Source of the DNA: Rhytidiadelphus loreus
Taxonomy: Eukaryota; Streptophyta; Bryopsida; Hypnales; Hylocomiaceae
Length of the DNA: 64,000 nucleotides
Direction of reading: 5' to 3'
Assembly: GCA_947034895.1 (NCBI GenBank)
Contig: OX344765.1
Location: 34,601,001 to 34,665,000, forward strand
Shown: positions 35,716 through 49,500 of the stretch, one piece after another
Position numbering within the stretch: position 1 is the first letter of the stretch
Layout of the letters: each line of letters opens with the position of its first letter
Program-made: the position numbers and the translations under genes
The notes under the pieces: generated by a model
What the model was told of the DNA's origin: nothing
What the model saw: only the letters and a program-made list of their open reading frames with translations
Database searches by the model: none

Positions 35716-37655
35716 CTTGCTGTGAGCTCTGGATCGCAGCAGTGATGGGGATCTGTGCACAACCCGAAGAGCGCAATGGCAAGTTGAGGATGGAGAAGCT
35801 GGCCGGCGGATGCCTGAAGTGCTGGTGGCTATGGCGAGGACAAAGCTGTCTTAAACTTATTGCTGCTGGCCTCTGGAAAAGGGCAGCGGAAGAGAGAGGT
35901 GGGTTGGCCGACCGGTGGACGGAAACGGAGGTGGGGTGAAGAGTTGGGCGACTGGTGGTCGATGGACGGGAAAGCATCCAGTTGCAGAAGAAAGCGGTTT
36001 TGTATAAGGTAAACTACAGGAACCCCGTTACGGACAAAATGGGAGCAAGCCCATTGTGGGCAAAATTGTAATGGTGGTGCACATTTCAAAACTTGAATAG
36101 TGTGAAGCCTCATACTGAAGGTCGTCTATGATGTGAGGGCTCCGGCGTAAAATTGAGGGCAGAGCTTGAGCTTGAAGGTGGAGGCCCCTCACACTGTGAA
36201 TAAATTGAGGGATGAAGACTCCCATTGCATTAAGCAATAGGCAGAGTGCAAATAATCTTGCCTAGCACAATAAAATCACAAGCCTTGCAAATCAAGCAAT
36301 TATATTATACAAAAGGGTACAATTTTCAAAAGGATTCCACCCCTCTAATCAACTTAATAGTTTTGTAGTATTGTATTAGTTGTTGCCTATGTCCGTGTAG
36401 TAGTCACATTGTTTGCAAAAGCCTTGGGCAAGCTTCGTGGGAAACATTTTCTTATTTGGAACAATAGAGCCCTCATACCTTCTCACCATAAGAAAATACT
36501 TGGAGGGAGCTAAGGGCATAGACAGAAATAGTCTAACAAGAGCAAAATATCACCCAAATAAAAGGAAGACTAGAGGCAACTTCATTTGCCTTAAGTTCGT
36601 TCACCTTCCTATAACTTCTTACCCTCTTTTTAGTACATTTTTTTCATTCTTTTTAGGCAACACACAGAGTGATGTACATTGGAGTAGTGAAGCTATTTAC
36701 ATTCATTGATATGGATAAAACATGAGAAACATGGATGAGAACACATGCATTTATTCAAAAGTGTGTAAAGTCATCCATATTAGAACAATATTGTCCATAG
36801 ATTACATTGCAATTAAGTGATTTCATCCATTGCAAATAGGAGAATCTATTGTTCAATATTCCCTCAAAAAAATTGTATAGTTTGTGAGTGATAAATTACC
36901 CTCCAAAATCCCCAATCTTGTGAACCAATACTATTGCTCTATCCAAGGGCACTCATTGGATGTCAAACTATTGTGCAAGACCTCCCCTTTCCACACAAAT
37001 TTCCATAGATGAACATTGTTCCAAGTCTACACTTCTCACTTATATAGAAGGATTCTCTATCATCCATCATCCATCACTTAGTGTCGCCATCGACGTTACA
37101 TGATTAATTTTTAAAAATTCAACCACAAATATAGCAATAAGAACAAGAACAACGTGACTATGAGAGTGCAAGGCTTTGTTCACTCTAGTGCATTGTGGAT
37201 GTAGTTATGGATAAGATTTGGAACTTGAATTCATAATACAAGAATAGTCAATGCCATAGTCTTTGTCTAAAGGACAAAACCAATGAATGCTCACTCGCTC
37301 GATTGTGTATCACAAAATTTGGAATGCTTGATTGAAATTGCCTAATAAGAATGCAATGTTGGTTGTGCATCATAGGGAACGGCAATTGTGAAGAGACAAA
37401 CAAATTGACCAGATTGGACCGTATATACCAATTGAACCGTATTTACTGATTGAAGGTGCAGTACAATACAGCAAACTGGGGAACATGCTCTCACTGTCGT
37501 TCCCTACGACGCAAGAGTTCTCTGTGGAAATAGCAGTGCTGTATTAATCAACTGAAGGCAAGTTGTGAGGCCTACTTTAGTAAACTGCATGGCGTCTTGA
37601 TAAGGACTTTAGGATTAAAATTTGAGTTTTCTTAAGTTAGGCAAAACAGTAGTTA
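35716..37655. other. Upstream region of the UER1-like gene and intergenic DNA
   Basis: The first non-coding exon and promoter of the minus-strand UER1-like gene should lie from 35716 to roughly 36000. Farther out no gene is recognised; frames of 60-126 codons occur but carry no domain and overlap one another. Confidence 0.5.
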
Positions 37656-37947
37656 AGGGAGTCTGCTACCATTTTAGAGCTGATTGACTTTGGGGGGAAG
37701 CTAAACTACTTGAAACAATTTTCAGTAATTTTTTGTAGGAAGAAAAATGGAATTGGTATCTAATTAAAGTTGTTTCATGTTTTTGGGATATTTGTGGAAT
37801 AGTTACGAATTTTTGAAGTTGAAACACAATAGTCACTAAAAGCAACCACTTCTTGAAATGTACATTGTTGGTACATTGAAGGAAGCAAAATGTACCTTTG
37901 TGTCATGATTGCTTTTAGAGCACAATTCTTTTTAGAGCATACTACCT
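37656..37947. mobile_element. MITE of the AGGTAGT..GCTCT family (copy 2)
   Basis: The right end in reverse complement starts AGGTAGTATGCTCTAAAAAG. The left end (AGGGAGTCTGCTACC) is diverged. TA flanks both ends. An internal second CTCTAAAAGCAA block lies near the right end. No coding capacity. Confidence 0.6.
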
Positions 37948-37949
37948 TA

Positions 37950-39587
37950 CACCCCATATTGCATTCTACCTAAAATTTCCATCATCACCATGTGTACATC
38001 TCCAAAATCACCAATATGTACATGATGTTGAAGAAACGAGTTTAGAACATGTACCCCAAAAAATCTTTGATCCTTCATTACTTTTGTATGGAGGATCCAA
38101 AATGTCACGTTCTTTGGTATGTTAGAACCTCCATTCACTTGCCAAGAAGAAAATCAATGAAAACTTGACCAATATGGTAATAATAACTAGGGAATACAAC
38201 AAAGAATGGCAATTTTGGAGGGTATTCACCATACTTTTGAGCAACAAAAGAAAAAACTTTTGTTTATTTAGCTTATTTAGAAGTCAACTTAGTCACCCAT
38301 TTAGGATTTATTTTTTTCAATTTTCCAAGGTAGTGTAACTTGTAGTTTCAATTAGAGTGATAGAAGCTAAGATAGAAACATGCAAAAGCTTACACTTTTT
38401 CAATATTGAAAATTGATATTGTGCTTGCCTCAAATTAGAAAATAAACACTCCATGATTATTAGTCCAAACTTCAAATCAAAATAAAATATTGATTTTTTG
38501 AAATTTTTGAAATTTTGAAATTTGAGTAAAACTCAAACTTCATAAGCTTCATTTCAATACTATCTAATCTCAAATTCAAAAAAGATCATTTTTATGACTA
38601 AATTTTAGATTAAAAAAAAGGTGAAAAAAGTCACCAAAATACACTACATGTTGATCCATGGAATTATCAATGTACGAATGAGTGTATATTTCAAGAGGTG
38701 GACACTTTTAAAGTCCAAATGCTTCAAGGACTTCCTACTTTAGCTAGTAGGCTTAGAGTTAAGTTAAACCAACCTAAGTTATAACAAACAAAAGACCCAT
38801 CATAGACACCTAAGGAATGACCCATTAAAGTCTGGCATCAACATATGACGATTTTTTTTTCATAAAATGAGATTTGGGCGACAATAGGTGACCACCAATT
38901 GCATGTCAATGTCTTGGGTGATGGTGATGGAGTGATTAGTGACCAAAGTAGAAACTTCCACCTTTTAAGTGTAAATTCATTACAAGAAGTGACTACTATA
39001 GGCCTTCATGTTGTGACCATATTAGGAAATATTATATAATTGCTTCATGTAAGTAAGATGACCATTCATGAATACACTCATTTTATTGGTGTTGGAATAG
39101 TTTAGAGATTCTTTTGAGTCAATTAGGCAACACACTTCAAAAGTCCGTAACAAATTCATACTTTGACCAAAAAATAAAATTTCAATTGCTCTCCCCATTT
39201 CTCACATTCATCTTTATGTGGAATTTTTTAAAATTTTTTAAAATTTTCAAACAATGCAACTGACAGGGAAACCACTCAATCTGATTACCTTAACTTATTC
39301 ATTGCTCAAATTATTGCTCTCAATCCTCTCTCACGTGAAGTCACTCACTCAGAGTGCTATTGCGCAGACAGTGAGTGAGCACAGGATCCCAAAACTGGGT
39401 GAGACTGAATTGGGGATATGTGGCCCCCAAGACTCACTCAGACACTCATTCTCCGACTTGTTGGCACCGCCGCACTAGTTTTGTCTTTTTCATTTATTTG
39501 GGGAAGGGTATAATTGTGGTCTTCATGGAGGGACTAATAAGTTATTATTAGTAGTATGCTCTGTGTGTTGCCACAATCATTAGTATT
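37950..39587. other. Intergenic DNA, no gene recognised
   Basis: A 74-codon plus-strand frame at 39254-39478 contains CTCACTCA-rich sequence and has no recognisable motif. Nothing else is supported. Confidence 0.5.
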
Positions 39588-40397
39588 TCAGGTACAAGTA
39601 AAGTATCAGCAAGCAAACAAATTTAAAAAAAAAAAAGACTAGTATGCTCTAAAAGCGACCATTTAAGGGCTGGTCCGCCTTTTTTTTATAGGCTTACATG
39701 GACAAAATTATTTTTAAATAATTTTTCAGAGAAAGAAAAATGGATGTGGAACCTAACACAAGTGGTTTTGTATTTTTCCAAGCATTTTTGAATTACTTAT
39801 AAATTTCCAAAGATTTAGGGCATTGGCACCTATTTTGTGACCATAAGTCTCCCAAAATCAATCCACTTGCAACTTGTAAAGAGATGTATGGAAATCAAAG
39901 GCAATCATTGGCTCTTGCAGTAGAAAAATAATTTTTTCTCAATGCATTCAATTACCAAAGCATTGGTCCATTTAAGGATCACGCCATTTCCATAAAATAG
40001 GGGCGGTTTGAAGAAGGTGTACATTTTTAGAGCATACTACCTTAAGTTAGAAGCAAAGTAGAGGTGAAAGTAAAGTATCAACAAACAAACAAATTTAAAA
40101 AAAATAGAAGCAAAGTAGAGGTGAAAGTAAAGTATCAACAAACAAGCAAACAAAATTTAAAAGTAGAAGCAAAGTAAAGGTGAAAGTAAAGTATCGACAA
40201 GCAAACAAACAAATTTTTGAAAAGTAGAAGCAAAGTAAAGTGAAAGTAAAGTATTAGCAAGCAAGCAAACAAATTTAAAAAAAAGTAGAAGCAAAGTAAA
40301 GGTGAAAGTAAAGTATCAACAAACAAACAAAATTTAAAAGTAGAAGCAAAGTGAAGGTGAAAAGAAAAGTCTCGATGAATAAAAAATAAAAATAAAA
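39588..40397. repeat. 55-61-bp minisatellite interrupted by a MITE
   Basis: AGAAGCAAAG starts occur at 40049, 40106, 40165, 40226, 40287 and 40342, each unit containing GTGAAAGTAAAGTAT and CAAACAAA..TTTAAAA. A further unit end (AAGTAAAGTATCAGCAAGC) lies at about 39599, on the far side of the element at 39636-40042. The long hydrophobic minus-strand frame across it is a by-product of the repeat. Confidence 0.88.
39636..40042. mobile_element. MITE of the AGGTAGT..GCTCT family (copy 3)
   Basis: The left end reads AGTATGCTCTAAAAGCGACC. The right end in reverse complement reads AGGTAGTATGCTCTAAAAAT. The right side is followed by TA. The element lies inside the minisatellite, splitting it. No coding capacity. 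Confidence 0.72.
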
Positions 40398-42173
40398 GTA
40401 TCAATGTAATGTTGCAATGACTTGAGCATTCTATAGCTCATTAACCTACTCATTTGTTGGCTTATGGCTCTCTACACCCATTTATTTTGAATTTCAGTCT
40501 GACTAATTTTTTGAATTTTTGGTGCAATAAAACTTCAAAATTCCATATTTCTCACCTTGTTATTCAAAATGCGGTGAAACTTGTGTTCTACACCCTCCTT
40601 CATGAGGGCTTTCCTTTAACACCAAGCATGCCCTTGTCGGCCCCATGGTTTAGGAAATCCTAATGTACATGCATCATATGCAAACAAACTACTCCATAAT
40701 TGTTTTAATGGTATATAGATGAAGCTATTTATATCTATAGACATGGATGAAACAAATCTAAATTGCAATCATAATAACACCACATAAAGAGCATGTCTTA
40801 CATAGATAGAAGAATGAGTGATTTTGATACCTATTAAGGCTCAATTGTTCTTTGTGTTGACTATTATGATCAACTTATAAATTTGAATTATGAAAATTTG
40901 AAATTTGAAGATTTTTAATCTCTGACATTTTAGGATTTTAAAACCTATAAATCTACAAATTTGTGAAACTGCAAACAATAACTGCTAAAGGTTAAAAATC
41001 CTAAAATGAATTTTTTAGGATTTTTTGTAGGTTTTTGTGTTGCCAAATTTATAATAGGATTAGCATACATTAAGAGATTGTTCGGTTAAGGTCCCATGAT
41101 TGACTTTGAAGAGTTAGGCCTTGAGTGACTCTTAAACTAAACCACCATTAGTTGTTGATGAAATGTAGTAAGAGGAAGGTGCATGTGTCGCTCCTCTTAG
41201 CCCAATTGGTTGAATGCGTGTTCTGTTTCAGTGATTTGTTTTTGTTGATAGAAGTGTTGTATTTTTTATTTATTTCAAGTTAATGGAGTCTTGAGAAAAT
41301 TTGTCATTGTAGTAACCGAACTAGATGCCCTATATTTTGGAGTTTTGTACTTTAATCAACACTAATAGAAACCAAGCATATTAAAAAAATATAAATTATT
41401 TTAATTGAATCTTATTATCAAATGGAAGATAAAATTCCAAACTCATTTAGCATGCATTCTTTAGGCACCACTTGAGTAAGTTATGAAATTTCAAGTTGTG
41501 ATTACAAAAAAAATCAACACTAGGCTCTCCTAGCCTCTCATATACAAATTGTGCACATGCTACATCCTCGACATTCAAGGGTCACTTTTTGATTCCAAAT
41601 GTAGGTGTTGTATAATGGATAGTGATGATTATAGGTGTTCAATATCTTAGTAGGAATCAATGCAAGGTGAAAGAGTGTATCCATCAATCTCTACATCCAT
41701 CAATAGCTCTACTTTGAATACTCTCATGAAGTGGCCCAATCTAACATACAGATACATGGTGAAAAAACAGATTTCAAAATCTACAACTTGGGTACATAAT
41801 AGAAACTCAAAAGCCTCATATTCATCATTCATCAGTACTAAGTTATAATTATCACTATCCAGTCCAGTAGGTGGGGTTCCACTCACAAGATGATATCTGA
41901 CAGTTTTCTTGTCACCCAGTTTGCTCTTGCCTTTAGTAGTCCAATCATTCACACCCCTTTTTCAGTGCATCATTCATGCGATGTGGGAGTTCCCTGTGAG
42001 TTGGAACTGACTGCTCCTGTGCCAGCCAAGAAAGTGCACATGTCTGAACGGATTGCAATAAGGTGGGCGTTGCCAACACCGCCACTGGTTGGTACTGTGC
42101 CTGGTTTCTATTATTAGACCAACTGGTCAAATTTTTCACATTTTTTTTGGTTGGCAAGTGAAAGGAGATTTCA

Positions 42174-42297
42174 ACGCACTAAAGAATGCGGCATTTGGAC
42201 ACCGTATGCAAGAGTTGTGAAGGTTCAAAGTTTTGACGCACCAAAGAATGCAACATTTGGATACCGTATGCAAAAGTTGTGAAGGTTCAAAGTTTTT
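42174..42297. repeat. 62-bp tandem duplication
   Basis: ACGCAC(T/C)AAAGAATGC starts at 42174 and again at 42236; both copies end GTGAAGGTTCAAAGTTTT. Confidence 0.88.
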
Positions 42298-42630
42298 TTT
42301 GGTAGAGGTTTTGAAATCGTTTCTTCTATACAGGATACATATTGGTTTTGGAGATGTACAGTACACAGAGTGATGATGGCGGTTTTCAGTCAGTGGCATG
42401 TTTGGGGGTGTCTGCCTTAAAAATAAACTTGGATCTCATCACTCACTCAAGCAAGCCACGAGCCAATCTCAGTACAAGCGTGCTTACAGGATTACTCGTA
42501 GAGTAATGCCATGAGCAAATGGAGAACAATCCACAACAGTATTCTACTAGTGAGGATGCAAAACTAATGTGACCTACAAAATTAGCGTTCATAATGTGAA
42601 CCTCAAATAATTATGTCTCAATGCATGAAA

Positions 42631-42784
42631 GAAAGTGTATTTAGAATGCAACTTCCACTTGTCTTTCAAGAAAAATTTACAGAAAAATATTTTGGAAGTT
42701 GACAAAAGAAAGTGTACTTAGATGCAACTTCCACTTGTTTTAAAAGAAAAATTTACAGAAAAATATTTTGGAAGTGGACAAAAC
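42631..42784. repeat. 77-bp tandem duplication
   Basis: GAAAGTGTA(T/C)TTAGA starts at 42631 and 42708. Each copy continues with AACTTCCACTTGT and AAAAATATTTTGGAAGT. A related stretch (CTTGTCTATGAAGG..AAAAATATTTTGAGAAG) is seen at about 60435, so the unit may derive from a dispersed element. Confidence 0.85.
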
Positions 42785-43161
42785 AAGGGATGACTTTACT
42801 AATGTTTTGGAACTATGCAAACCTTACAATGTGAATGCAAGAACTACATTACTTCCTGTCAAAGGGTGGAAACCTATCATACAATATCATAATCAAAATT
42901 GTAATAAAAGGTAATCATAATCATATTCACAATTCAAATAATATTTAATATTTAGTGCTAATCACGGCAAGGTCGACTCAAAGTAATTGGTAATGTCGTA
43001 AGATTTTGGCACTTGTTGATCTAGAGTTCGTATGTCTCCTTGTTAATACTCAAAAGGCGAACCACTCGTAAGTGATAATTTGAAATTAACCCATGGGCCA
43101 AGCGTCGAGGAGTGCAACTGCCAAATGGCAAAGAAAGGCCTCAAAATGTGTGTTCTTCAAG

Positions 43162-43263
43162 CAGAAATTGAAGTAGAGAAATATTCACAGAAGAATTGGT
43201 TACTTCTCTGCACAGAAATTGAAATAGAGAAATATTCACAGAAGAATTGGTTGCTTCTCTGCA
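43162..43263. repeat. 51-bp tandem duplication
   Basis: CAGAAATTGAA(G/A)TAGAGAA starts at 43162 and 43213; only a few bases differ between the copies. Confidence 0.9.
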
Positions 43264-43596
43264 CAGAAGAGCTATATTTACAGTAATTGTCCTCCAACAA
43301 TGCGTCATTGGAGGTTGACAGAACGTGAAAAATGTCTGGAAGCGATCTTGTCTTCCACAGAATGCAATCCACCTGGTCTCGATAACGCAGGATCTTCCCC
43401 CTTTGCCACCGTAGTATCCAGAAAATTAGTACCAATTCAAATGTATCCGTTGTTGAAAATCAGACTGAAAGAGGATCAGCCTAATGCTTGAACAATGGGT
43501 CAAGAATCCTAAACGCCAAGAGGCTATGACGTGTACACTATAATGGCGGTCTCTAAAATCAACTCAGGCATTTACTGGGTCAATGTCTTCAGCTTC

Positions 43597-46500
43597 TTAA
43601 TTAGTCACAGAAGCTGAACTGGTTCGTACGAAGTTCAAATTGGTTAGGCAGCTATTCTCGAGCGAATTATTTGCTTTGCCACTTGAATCATGTCCATCTC
43701 TGCGTCGTCCCTTGCCAGATGGATCCTGAAGCCCACAATAAAGTCCTCAACGGCAGATTTTCAAGTATCTCTTTACACAAAAATAGACCTCAATATAAAT
43801 TGAAAGCAGTAACACTAGGCAAACGATGAATACAGTTTACAATTAGAGGTAGAAAATTACCTGGAGAAATTCTAGCATCTGCTGCTCGATTGTACCACTC
43901 ATGGCAAGCGTCTCGACAAGGACGGGGCGAATAGCACCCATCCGATGGGCTCTACTCACAACCTGCTCTTCCACGCTGTAACAAAATGAGTAGATACACG
44001 ATCAGCACATAATCAATTCGTACTTGTCCTTACCTTGGTATGGCAGGATGGACACGATAGAACAACTGTCGTAAACAGCACCGATTAATTTTAAGGAGAT
44101 TAATAGGAATTTGAAATAAACTTCACCACCCACAAACTTTAGGGACTGCTGAAACTTGCAGCGGTGTAAATATTGAGACCCTTCTCCTTACGACAGGCTC
44201 AAATCACAGTAATATTCATGTGAATTTGACTACTATAGATAAAAGTTTCTCACCTGCCATCCCAGATGGGTTCCATCAGGTAGACGTGAGTCACAAAGCT
44301 CAAATCCAAACCAAGAGAAGCACTTGCATCCATCACCAACACTGTACATCCAGGGTCGTTTTGGAAAGTGACCAGCGATTTCATCTGCATCATAGCACGA
44401 ACACGGTTCACAAACATGCAGTTTTGTGACATGAACCCCTGATCTGTTTTACGGATGAGAAAGGGGTTAGAGATGGCAGATTACTACACTACAATGCCCT
44501 CGTCGTCAACGACGGCTTTCCATCCAAAATCTGCCTTGAAGAATTGAATGTATGAGAGATAGGAAGACGTTGATCTCTTGATTCCGGGAGGCACGGACTG
44601 ACAACAGGGTAACCAGCAAATTCTGACAAATGTACAAAATGAGTCGGAATTACAGGTGATTCGAAATTTCAGAAACACAAGAAATGTTCCTGAGCTGATC
44701 TGGTTCCAACGTACCCTGTTCGTTGAATGCATCGGACTGTACATACCAACATGCTGAATACCAGCTCCTTTCAACTGCATAAGTAATCAACAATCAAGTT
44801 ACACAACTACAAGAAGCCATGTACAAGAGATAGAAAGTCACCCTAGAACGGCACGGTGATCATCATCTCACTGGAGGAAAAAAATAAACATTTTTCAAAT
44901 ATCTGTCAATAATACTCGACCTACGCAACAACTGATAAGAATTAGCATCACCAACTGGTAATAAAGACTCGGAGAGGGAATCTTCAGGATGCCCAACCTG
45001 TTCCTCTATCACATTTATGTGTTCCAGAAACTGAGAGAAGACAATCGCCTTGTATGGTAGTGAACATGAAATGTTATGCGAATAGGTCTGCCACGTTGTA
45101 GACAAGTACCCATCAACTTTGGCCTCGGATGACGAATATTGCTGCATCAGATTGTTATTCTGAATAACTTTCAGTTGGTTCACCAAATAGGCAACCTTAC
45201 TACTAGAAGTAGCGTGCCAATCAGGGTCCCAATCGTCCTGTCACACACAACCAAACCTAAGCAATCGACGAAGACGAAGGTTCAAGTATTTGACGCATCA
45301 AACCATGCAAGCGTATCATGCTATCTGTAGATTCAACTGATGTCCATAGGATTCATATTTGTAGCCTTCAAATGCAAATGAGATGTCTTATTGTTACCTG
45401 AGCGTATGATGGTTGCAACTCAATAAGGTCCTGCGGCACCGGCCACTTTGGTGTTGGGTTTTCAGGGCGGGCCAACTCAGCAGGACTTTGCATCTTATAC
45501 GGATGACCACAGGCAGACATTGTGCACTTCTCACAATCCATAGCTACACATGACAAGCAGAGCAAATGGCAGCATGGTGTAATAATGGGTAACCTGCACC
45601 ACATCCGGCACCTGCAAACGCACAAAAGAAGAAAACCATCAAGCACTGATAGCAGTGTCTATACAGGAGGATGTAATTGTCACCATGTCAATATGCTGAG
45701 GTAAGAGGCTGAGGCTTCACCCACCTATCACAATTGTCTCCATGAATCAGAGCGTTCTCAATCTTGTAAAAAAATTCTGATGCACGGGTCAAACCATAAT
45801 CCGACACGAGAAGGTCCATTGTCTCATGAACATCTTCACCGCACATGCCAACCTTGATATGACCTGCTACACAACACGACAATCGTGTATTCCGCAAAGT
45901 CGTGCTTCTGAATTTCCACTGCTTGGGGTTGAGAAGGGACTCCACATGAGACGGATCCCTCCAATCCGCGAGCAGAATGTTCCTCTGAACTGTCACTACC
46001 AGTTCATTATAAGTGGCAGCATGTGCCTCCGTGAAATTTAGAAGTGTAACCTTCCGAATGCAAGGTGGAATTGTGCACAGATCTGCCTTCCTTGAACTGA
46101 TCATTGTCCTATAAAGCAGTTGTACCAGGCGGGAGCGCCCCTCCTCACAGCCCGCCTCAAATGGTCGCAAAATAGCATTGTCCCACAGCTTCTGTTGCTT
46201 GCTGTAAAGACCTTCGTGCAGAAATTCCAACATAGGTCGAAGATACGCAGCTTGGCTGCTGGGAGTATTAGGGGTTGGCGTTCCAGTTAAAATCCAACGA
46301 CGTGTCGCATGCAAGGATATCGCCATTTGTAATTTATTGGTCAGGCTAAGACTTGCTCCCAACGTGTGGCCTTCATCCAACATAATACGCAGCCAATGAA
46401 TGCGCATAAGCACAGAGTTCTCCCGAATGCTCCACTCACTACTGAGTCGGTGAAAGGTAGTTATTACAATATCATAGTCCCAAGCCAAGATATGTGCAGC

Positions 46501-49500
46501 AGCTGGTTTCTTATGATCTGTCCAAACATAAACGCGCAGCTGGCCTGGAGTGGTATGTTTTGCAATTTGATACCTCCAATGCTCCACCAAGCTCTGTGTG
46601 ACCACAATCAACGTTGCTCTTGACAGGTACATACGAGTTGCATCATCCCTGGGCTTGCGTGCAGCTTCCCTTAACGCAACACTATCGAAGACCAAACCAT
46701 CGAGACCTTTCGGATAAAACCATTTAACAGCTCCCTTTTTGGGTTTCTTATTTACAAGGCCAAAAAGCGAAAAGATCGTGTTGCAACAGCTGTTCTCGGT
46801 CATGAACGCCTCCCCTCTGGCTTCTCGAGGGACAGCCAAACCTACTGTGGCCAACTTGGCTAGCTGGTCACTGTTAAGATTTGCTAGCCACATGACAGGT
46901 CGCCTAGCGCCTTCAGCATACAAGTGCGCATTTTCTTTCAACACGTTTGCAAAGAACGCCACGTTTTGTGTCTGTCCTGGATTAGTTTCATGCTTGTAAA
47001 AACCTGCCAAGCTCTTCACACTTGTATCGGGGTCGGCTTCTTGAGGTATTGTGCACTTTTGATACAAGGAATCCGGATTCAAGCTACAAAACCAAGCGAC
47101 ATCATCCTTCGGAGTGATCGCTCCAGAAGGCAACTTTCGCCACTTGAAGCATGCATCACACTGAGCCCAGTTCTCTTCTTCATAAATCCAATTTTTAGCC
47201 CGTCCTTTACTCCTGACGCATTTCTCACCAGCAGCATCAGATAATGAACCGCTGGATGTTGAAGAAGATGGAGGGGTGATCGCTTCTGCTGCGATCGGTG
47301 GACTCAATGCAGAACCAATTCCTGAAGAAATCTTTGGATCCCACGATTGCTTCCCCTTTCGAGTCCTCTTCGCATCCGCGATTTTATCAACCAAAAAGCG
47401 ATCCTCCGAAGCCATTTCAAAACTTTCACCAAGCTTACGCTTAACCCTAATTGAACACCTCGTAGGTCTAGGGTTTGATTTGGCAGGTAACGACCTAAAT
47501 TGTATTCGTGATAACCTGGTCGACCGCGAGACAGCAAGTGAAGAATTCTGCGTCATACTTTCAATAGACAAGCTTGGTTCAATCCTCTGTCCGCATTCAC
47601 CTTCAGAGATAGGTAAGGACGATGGGGTCGCCGGATTATTAGCAGACATATTTGGGGTTGTTACTTTGTCGGATTCCCAGGTATACTCTTGATTTCTGCG
47701 AGCTTTCAATAACATTGACCGCTTCAAAGCTGAACCACCCATAAGTGAGGAACTTGAATTTGCTTCATAGTATCCCATTTTTTCACCCGGTCCTCGAGGA
47801 ACCCAACATACTTCAGTATTCGATGGAGGATCAGCACTCGCACCTTGTGTCTTTAAAATGAGAGATAGGGCGGTGACAGTTTTTCCCAACCCAGGCTCAT
47901 CACAAAACAGCCCTCCCAGAAAGTCTTGAACCTCTAAAGGTGTTTCCGGAGATAGTTCACCTGAAACGGCATCAAAGAAGAACGGAAACCCATCTTCTGT
48001 CTCCAATTTTTTGTAGAGTGGATGCGCCAATACCTACAAGCAAACAGGTGTTCATACAAATGCTGACAGTCACATGAAGCTCATCATTACCGACATCAAA
48101 ATTTTCCATAAAAATCTGAAGGACCACACTCCTACAAGAGTAAAACTCTCTTAATCGTGCTGTCAAAGAGATCACATCAGAACGACCTAAGAAACTTGTA
48201 CAGCTGAGTTGCACCAATCTCTGCCAGACAATCTCTCATGCGCTTCAAACAGATATACCAATATCACAAAGCTAGCAAACCAACCGTCAGCTAGCAACAT
48301 AATATACTCTCATCAAATTTCGACTGTGCTGACTCGCTACGGGTAAAGGTGATTCAAAACATTTTCAAGGGAATCACGAAGTTCAGGTAAATAAGTGTAC
48401 TCTCAATTCATAAGAAATCAAATTTTTATGCCATAGGTCTAACTCATTACCCCTGGTCTGTTTTCCCGTTGCAGCATCCAGCGTACTGCAGCTTGTTGGT
48501 GTGGGAAAAGTCGTAGATGCATGCAAGGCATAATTGACACTGCCATCAAACGTGTATACCGACACACTGCTGCCACGTTATGAAGATCCTTAGGAAGCAG
48601 ACGACTGAAGGTTGACGTGATAATCTCATCAGGGACATCCCAAATGCCCGTTTGACCGTCCTTCACGTCTTCGTCCCGAAGGAGCTTTAGGCCTTCAGGT
48701 CTGTCCTCGCTCTTGTAGGTGGGAAGTGATTTAAATAGCAAATGAAGGTCAAAGCGCGCCCTCATCGACTCAGACATCGTTTGATGCACTTTGCAACCGA
48801 GCACATGGCACCCGCCTTGTTCCCAGACGTTGTCTGACATAATTATTTTTTCGTCAGACTTTAGCTTCATGAGAAACATCCTCCGCTTCTCCCAATCACA
48901 ACTGCATGCATCGAAGGAATTCAGTCAGAGTTCACCAAATTAGGATAACCTCTAGATTGACAGCATCGACTTACAAAATGCGGTAGAGTCGTCGTATTTT
49001 AATAGCTAAGGTCGCTTCGGCTGATATAAAGCCAGACGATTGAAGGTCCGGAGACATTGTGCATAGATAATAAATAAATGCTACCATCATCACATCTCTT
49101 CTATATCAGCGAAGATGGTTCCAAAAATTTGTGTTTGCCAGCAATCCTGTATTGCATTCAAGATACGTTAACTGTGGAACGGTTAAATACAACCGCTCCA
49201 CATTTCAGTACCAAAAGCATGGACAGTCTATCCATCCTTGGTTCTCGTGCTAGATAATAGTAAGGTTTCCAAATATATTTCGTATCATTCTATGATCAAT
49301 AAATTATAAATACGTCCAGCTAAAAACCATGAATCTCTTACCTCAAAAGATGACGTTCAAAATAATATTTAAGGATTAATTCATGAAGATTAAAAAAACA
49401 TACAATTTATTATTCTATTAACAAAAACATTGCCACAAATTTAATTAAAAGATTGTCAATATTTGAGACGATTTAATCAAATTTATACTTTTAGGTTAAA

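Larger units (their letters stand above)
40400..43596. other. Intergenic DNA with three short tandem duplications
   Basis: No gene is recognised. A 101-codon minus-strand frame at 41647-41952 and a 63-codon plus-strand frame at 43300-43491 show no family match. Two-copy tandem duplications occur at 42174-42297 (62 bp), 42631-42784 (77 bp) and 43162-43263 (51 bp). The last few hundred bases are likely 3' UTR of the minus-strand helicase gene. Confidence 0.6.

Noticed and set aside
39588..40397. Regularly spaced repeats resembling a CRISPR array
   Set aside because: The whole unit is repeated, with no unique spacers, and the genome is eukaryotic.
40135..40404. 89-codon hydrophobic minus-strand frame
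   Set aside because: It is a translation of the 55-61-bp minisatellite.
41647..41952. 101-codon minus-strand frame
   Set aside because: Mixed composition but no motif, no splice-supported extension and no neighbour context; left as an unassigned frame within intergenic DNA.
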